A stretch of DNA of 64,000 bases from Sphagnum magellanicum (lineage: Eukaryota > Streptophyta > Sphagnopsida > Sphagnales > Sphagnaceae): positions 14,390,038 through 14,454,037 of the forward strand of contig CM038923.1 of the NCBI GenBank assembly GCA_021904315.1, given 5' to 3'. Both the position numbers and the translations under genes were made by a program. The notes under the pieces are model-generated. The model made no database searches and was not told the origin of the DNA. It was given only the letters and a program-made list of their open reading frames with translations. Shown in pieces: positions 58,306 to 64,000 of the stretch (position 1 is its first letter; every line of letters begins with the position of its first letter).

Positions 58306-59113
58306 CACAGAGAGATTTTCTAACACAAGAGTTGGAGAGGAGAATTGTGAACACTTTTGCGCATGTTCACACAATTGGAGTACCCCCCCCTTTTCGGAAT
58401 CTGGAAGCTCACAAAATGTTGTTTTGGGGAGTTTTTTGTGTCTGGAACAGTTGCAAAAAAAATTCGGGAGAACCATTTTGCTGTGTTGGGTTTTTGTTGT
58501 ACAGCTCTCAGGATTTTGTTAGTTTCCTTTCTTAGTTAGCCTCTTTGAGCTTTCTTGCATTTAGGTTTCTTTGGGGTCTTGTTTTTGTGCTGTGGAATTT
58601 GGATTTTTTTGGCTGTATGTCTTGTTTTTTCTAAAGCACAAACACACACACACGAAAGTCCTGATTTTGTTGTTTTACATGTCTTGTTCTTCTTGCCATG
58701 GCACAGAAATGTCCTCTCCTCAGAGTTGCACCTTGAGCTCGATAGGGCCTCTTGGTTTTTGAATTTTTCTTACTAGCTTCTCCTGTTAACTTATTCTCTG
58801 GAGTCCTTCTTCCTTTGTGGGTAGGATAGTGGTTTTCTTTCACAGGAGATTTGTTTTTGTGTGTGCAAAAAAGCACAAATTCCAAGCTTTTTGTATAAGT
58901 ATCTTCTGCATTGGGTCTCAAGTCTTGCTGCAATTTCATTGCAACTCATTGAAGCCAACCCAAGTCTTCCTATCCTGATTTGTTGCTGGATTTGTAGTTC
59001 GTCCCAAAGAGAATCTCGCCCACTGGAACTGGACTGGACTGGACTGGACTTGACTGCATCATTCTGTGAAACAGTTTTCGGTGTTGAAGAATTAGAAACT
59101 GTCGCAAGAAAAG
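57716..59113. other. intergenic and probable 5' leader of the signal peptide peptidase gene
   Basis: AT-rich DNA to about 58100, then a mixed region with a (CA)n microsatellite at 58275-58302. The stretch 58300-59113 probably contains promoter and 5' leader. The phrase GGACT occurs four times in tandem at 59029-59050. Small frames here show no domain. Confidence 0.4.
58275..58302. repeat. (CA)n microsatellite
   Basis: About 14 uninterrupted CA dinucleotides, some 800 bases before the start codon of the signal peptide peptidase gene. Confidence 0.95.
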
Positions 59114-62100
59114 ATGGAGTCGCTGTGTCTAACAGCTCAGAGCTCCTCCTGTCGACCTCCATTGACGACCTTGTCTGAAATACCCAACACCCATCGCAAG
59201 TCTGTTTCTGCAGTTCAATCTGCGAGGTTTTGTACAGCCTTTGAATTTCATAGATTTCATAGAACCAATGCTGCGCCAGCAGGCTCTCCGAAAGCTCGAC
59301 TTACTCTCCTTACAAATAAAACCGATACGAGGAGGGACTTCATCTCCAGTAGGCATGATACTAGAACTGCAGTGCTGCAGCGTCTGCCCAGTGTTTTCAT
59401 GTGCTCAGCAGGAAGAGAGCAGCCTGCATCACTTGAGGACAATGAAGAAGCTATTGAAGAGAACTTGTCTATCACAAGTGATGTAGAATTTGAGCTCAAA
59501 GACGGATGGCAATGGTCCAAGACAGGCCAAGAGCTGGTAAGCTTTCTATTCCCAACGTCTGAAATTTCCTTACCAATAAAGAAGCTGCTGGCAAAAGTCT
59601 CCCCTGAATTAGGGTTTCTGGTCGAAGTCATGATTTGTCAAGAACTGGAGCAATTGTAAGCACAGGAGATCCTGGATGCAGTTGCTAGGGGGAATGAGAG
59701 GTGTAAGCACTTCTTCAATGTGAATCTAAACTTCAAACAATTTTCAAAGAATATGTAATGGAAACCATTGCATGTGGTGGTGTAACCACTGAATTATTGG
59801 GCATAGTTGAAAAAAGTGATTTTGTTCCAGAGACTTCCATTCTCCCTTGTTTGTTTTTGGGTGAAGGGGTTTTTTGGTGTCTTCAGGAGTGGTGACATTG
59901 ATTGGATGCTTGGGGCATGTGTTGCTTGGGATAATTGCAGTTAGCATACACACTATTGCTTGCAGCAGTGCCAATAGTACCAATGTTGCCTCGGTTTCAA
60001 TGGTCGGGTGCTTTCTACTTCCTTTTTCTGGCTCTCTGGTCTGTATATGTTGGAAGCCACCGCAGGTATATCAAACCTGATCCCTACTTTTGAACACTAA
60101 TTTTGAGCTACATCATTTTATCATGAGAGGAGGTTTGTAGAAGGGTTGCACATCTGTGGAATCCCATTGAATGACCCCTGATGCCGAGAACCATATTTGC
60201 TTGATTTTTCAGTTCCTCATATCCCTGATTTTCCCAGTTCCTGTATGTAGGCAAAGATTCTAGTTGCAGTTGTGTATCCCATAAATCCATTCTTCCCATT
60301 ACTCCCAGTCTTTTGTCCAAAACTCAGTACATAGGTTGATGTCTGAATTTCAGCTCCACCCACTGCTGGTAGTTGATGAAGTCAGTGTGGATGTTATTGT
60401 ACTTGGTCACCATCATACATGTTGCTGTTGAAGGTCACTGTCAATTTCTAGAGGTGGGATTTTCCTTTTCTCCTGTTCATGGCATTGTTTCTAAATCTGT
60501 ACAGCCTTGACATTGGGTCATCTCTCAATCCTATTCCTGTTGACTTAAATCAGAAGTATAGAGAAGTTTGTATATCAACACATATTTGATGTATTTTCTT
60601 TTGTTGGTGTTTCAGTTTGGGGCAAAAGCCACCACAGAGAGTGTCGTTCAAGCAGGGGCTAGCCGTTCCCTTGTTTTGCTCAGTTTCTCTTTTCGGGTTC
60701 TATTCTTTGCTGCGACTCTTCCCCAACTTTGACCTTCGCACCTTCATCTCTGCTTACTTGGGTTTGGCTGGAGCTGTGGCTGTTACCAGCAACCTAACTC
60801 CACCTCTACGTCTACTTCTCCCCACCCCGGATAATCTAAGATGGAAAATTGGTATGGCCCTGTTTACAACACCTTTAGACACCATCTTCTTTCTCAATCA
60901 TGTCATCCTGTCAACAAGCTAGTTTTCGAAAAGAATGCAATATTGTTGACAATAACAGAATTGGGTCTAAATGGGACAAAATGACCCACAGGCACCTCCT
61001 TTGTCCTGAATAGGTAAATGTGAAAACAGACTGATGGGTTGATGTGGCAAACTGGGATTGGTTACACTGCTTAAACTGTGCTAAAAGAACCTTGGTTGCA
61101 GTCCTTAACAAATGCTTTTGGATACTCAAAACTCATTAGATTCATTTCAAAGTCACCGAAGTGCTACAACATGATATTTCAAACATTGTTGTAAGACAAT
61201 ACACATTTTCAACATTAACTTAGTTTAGCACTTCAAAACAATTGTAAAATAGGCACTGGGTGCACTTGGATACATTTGGAGTGAGTCATTTTTATTGTGA
61301 CTACGCTCCATTGGTTTTTAAGGTGCCTTGTGGAGGGCCTGCAATTGTGGCTTATTTCTGATGGGAGGTCTTTGCAGAGTTCCCGAAGTGGCTGGTTGAA
61401 GATGAAGGGAGGTCAGTCCATTTGACAATCACTCCTGCAGAAATTGTTGCAACACTCCGTATGTCTCCGACCTATTTGTCATATTTGTTGGCACTCTTGA
61501 CTCCTGTGGAGGCGGTAGACTGGTGGTGTGCTGTAATGTGAGATTGAGCTTTTCATCCGAGGTTAAATCTACCTGATATTCGTATGTGCTATATGGGTAG
61601 TTGGTGTTGGGGCAGCAGTTGCAAGTAAGCAATCAGGGGCACCCTTCACCCTCAACAATTTCATAGCAGTGTGTATTGTTACAGAGCTTCTGCAGCTGCT
61701 CTCTCTTGGCAGGTACTTGACACAGCTGATTAATAATATATCATAAGCTCTGCGTTTTCAGTTTTCTTCAAGGCCTAGCATGCATGACTTCCATAGTTAT
61801 CTCAGGCACATGGAACCTGAAAATATCTTCGGTATTGAACCAAGTCCTTAAAATAATCTGTTGGGGTGCAGTTTTGCAACAGCAGCAGCAATGCTGTGTG
61901 GATTGCTTCTGTATGATGTCTTCTGGGTCTTTGGGTCATCACATGTGTTTGGAGACAATGTTATGGTGACTGTAAGTGATCTCCTCATCCTTTTTTCCAT
62001 GTTTTCTGGATCTGTCCCAAGTATTGAATTTTTATTGCATGCATGTGTTTGTGTTTTTTGAGCTCCAGTTTTCTCAAAAGTCAAGGCTAGTGACAAGATT

Positions 62101-63084
62101 TCAGAACTTAGATCTGAGTGCAAGAAAATGGAGCCTGATGTGAAAACTCAGACATTGAAAATATGATCTATATGTTATACAATTTTGTCATGTGTGGAGA
62201 GTGGAATTGCGAACTGTGACGTCCATGGGCTATTGTTAAGTGTTTCCACAGTGTTTCTGGTTTGCCACAAAGTGATGCAGCCCTTCTCATGCTTAAAAAT
62301 GTAAGTAGATGTATGAGGTTCTGTCTTTGGAAATATTGAGTAGTTTCAAATGTTTGTTGAAATGACCCATTTTACAGGTGGCAACTTCTTCGGCTTTTGA
62401 TGGTCCTATGAAACTAATCTTTCCACAGTTTAATGTAAGTTTCTGCAATCCTTGCCTGCATCATTAATGCCAGTATCATGACTAGTGTGGAAATAATCTA
62501 ATGAATTCTTGCACTTTGTTTATGAATTCATATCCTCTGAGCTAAGGTAAATGCTTGTGTGCTATTTCAAACAGGCAAATGCTGCAAACCCATATTCCAT
62601 TTTAGGCCTAGGTGACATTGCTGCACCTGGCCTTCTCATAGCATTCATGCTGCGCTTTGACCGATCACGATCGGAAAAACTGGCAGGAGAAGTTACGGGT
62701 GATCAAATCCAAACGGCTGACAAAACCTACTTTGTCACCTGCATTGCTTCATATGTGTTTGGCCTCACTCTCACCATAGGTAATAATTTTCTACATTTTC
62801 ATAAAAGAGTTAGAAGTTACACTACGGTGCCTAGGATGTTGCACTTAAGCTTGGATGAAGGTGTTTTTTTCTAACCCATTTGTTCTTCATTGCATGCTGA
62901 GCCTGCAGTTGCCAACACTGTGTCAGGAGCCGCACAGCCAGCATTGCTGTATCTGGTCCCGTCACTACTCTTTGGAGTGTTTGTGGTGGCTGCCTCACGC
63001 TCAGAAGCAACACTTTTGTTTGCATACAAGGAGGAACAACTCAGTCCTGTTCCTGTCAAGAGTGAAGATCAGTCATTGGACTGA
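59114..63084 (+). CDS. signal peptide peptidase (GxGD aspartyl protease), 9 exons
   Basis: A multi-pass intramembrane protease that cuts within transmembrane segments of its substrates. Exons: 59114-59536, 59941-60065, 60616-60851, 61378-61458, 61601-61712, 61872-61971, 62378-62434, 62575-62779, 62909-63084. All phases close and give 504 residues. The order matches plant SPP: a first membrane helix (LAYTLLLAAVPIVPMLP), then FLALWSVYVGSHRS, the loop leading to FPKWLVED, and FTLNNFIAVCIVTELLQLLS. The catalytic motif YD is at D341 (GLLLYDVFWVF), GLGD at D392 (ILGLGDIAAPG), and PAL at 457-459 (QPALLYLVP). The first ~95 residues, before the membrane core, are rich in Ser, Thr, Arg and Ala and poor in acidic residues, resembling a plastid transit peptide; an acidic stretch (LEDNEEAIEENL) follows. 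ER-type SPPs lack such an extension. Plastid location is inference only. Confidence 0.92.
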
Positions 63085-64000
63085 AGCTTTCGAGGCTTTG
63101 ATTTGTTGACATTATGTTCATCACATAGTTCAAAATCGACTGTGATTTTTCTTAAATCATTGTTTTTCCTTGTGGATAGTGGTGATTTCTTACAAAGTGA
63201 AACACAGGTTTAACAGTCATAATTTTTTGCAGGTCCCATTCATTTTATTTCCTTCCAATGTAAGTTGATGGAGAGCCATAGTGTCCTTTACTTTACTCAC
63301 AAACATTTTGCAGCTTGTAAAATGACTTGATTGCCATACAAATACATTCTATTTTGCTGACAAGCTGCCAACGTAAGCTTTCTACTGAGCGGCCGTATAG
63401 CTAAAAATGTGTCAAACCAGACGTTTTTGAGAATTTTGTTTTTTCCAATGGGGTAACTGTGACGTGTGATGTGGAATCAGCAATTGCATGAAGGGGGTTG
63501 AAATAGGCTGTTGATGCCACAACACACATGAATGTGGATGCATGTGATGTATGTGAATATGGCATCCTAAACCATCTTTTATGGTATGCAATTTATGATA
63601 CTAAAATGATACCATAATGGCGTGTATATGTGGTTCAACATTAACTTGAGCTGTCCAGTTTCGGATTTAACATCTTGGTGTATTTGAATAGATGGCCAAA
63701 TTCTTGTTTCCTTGTTTTTCCAACATCAAAGGCAAAGGTTTGAATGATGATGTAGGCTTTGTATTGCGGTAGTAGAAAGTATGAAAGGAGCTTCCAAAGT
63801 GTGGCAAAGGTGACCCCGACTGTTCTTCAAATACATTTCCACTTGAAATAACTTCCAATGATTTGGTGTATATTTTGATTCGAAAAGTATATAGCATGTT
63901 TTTGTGCTATCTTCTAGATTACTTGGACATGAGGATGCTAAGATTCAATGCTTATGGTGGGTTTAATGTGTACCATTATTGTCTTCAAATTTTCTTCAGC
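63085..64000. other. 3' flank of the signal peptide peptidase gene
   Basis: The first few hundred bases should be the 3' untranslated region; no canonical AATAAA is obvious close to the stop. The remainder is AT-rich. A 76-aa minus frame at 63667-63897 has no domain. I see no further gene. Confidence 0.45.

Noticed and set aside
59874-60080. alternative reading of signal peptide peptidase exon 2 as a different membrane segment
   Set aside because: That frame cannot be joined in phase to exon 1. The frame starting at 59941 joins both neighbours in phase and matches the family's first helix and loop.

Overview
The window is a gene-poor, AT-rich stretch of a land-plant nuclear genome. It carries three recognisable host genes of plant type, all with introns and canonical GT-AG junctions: an R2R3-MYB transcription factor, an AMP1-like glutamate carboxypeptidase II and an intramembrane signal peptide peptidase. 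The intergenic DNA is full of old, degraded repeats. A seed-free vascular plant (fern or lycophyte) would fit this mix, but that is a guess from style; no marker in the window settles the lineage.

Layout: 1-6.6 kb is AT-rich repeat DNA with a tRNA-like SINE head, two tandem arrays and the fossil 3' end of a Ty1/copia element. 6.9-9.2 kb (minus) is the MYB gene in three exons. 9.2-26 kb is intergenic, with two GC-rich islands and many copies of a dispersed repeat whose core contains the palindrome TAGCCAAATTTGGCTA. 26-29 kb holds an 18-codon repeat, a TA microsatellite and a degraded pogo-type transposase. 29-33 kb has degenerate purine-rich repeats and two diverged copies of a ~700 bp repeat. 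33-40.9 kb is mostly unassigned, with a ~202 bp satellite. 40.9-45.4 kb holds a dead PIF/Harbinger transposase (minus), then a 5'-truncated Helitron (plus) that keeps its helicase C-terminus, 3' hairpin and CTAG end. A 217 bp piece of the Harbinger element occurs on both sides of the Helitron. 45.5-46.0 kb is a CCCTAAA-like degenerate minisatellite.

48.7-54.9 kb (minus) is the carboxypeptidase gene in 13 exons and 59.1-63.1 kb (plus) the signal peptide peptidase gene in 9 exons. These two are divergently transcribed. The 4.2 kb between them contains a repeat, also found at 22.8-23.2 kb, that is split by a ~2.4 kb insertion with its own minisatellites.

The three genes show no evident pathway link; their proximity looks incidental. 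I assembled the exons by hand. Reading phase closes across every junction, and the metal-ligand spacing in the carboxypeptidase and the YD/GLGD/PAL motifs in the peptidase support the models. I found no CRISPR array, operon or convincing new molecular system. The most unusual items are the transit-like N-terminus on the signal peptide peptidase, the Helitron/Harbinger duplication, the split repeat and the palindrome-core repeat family.
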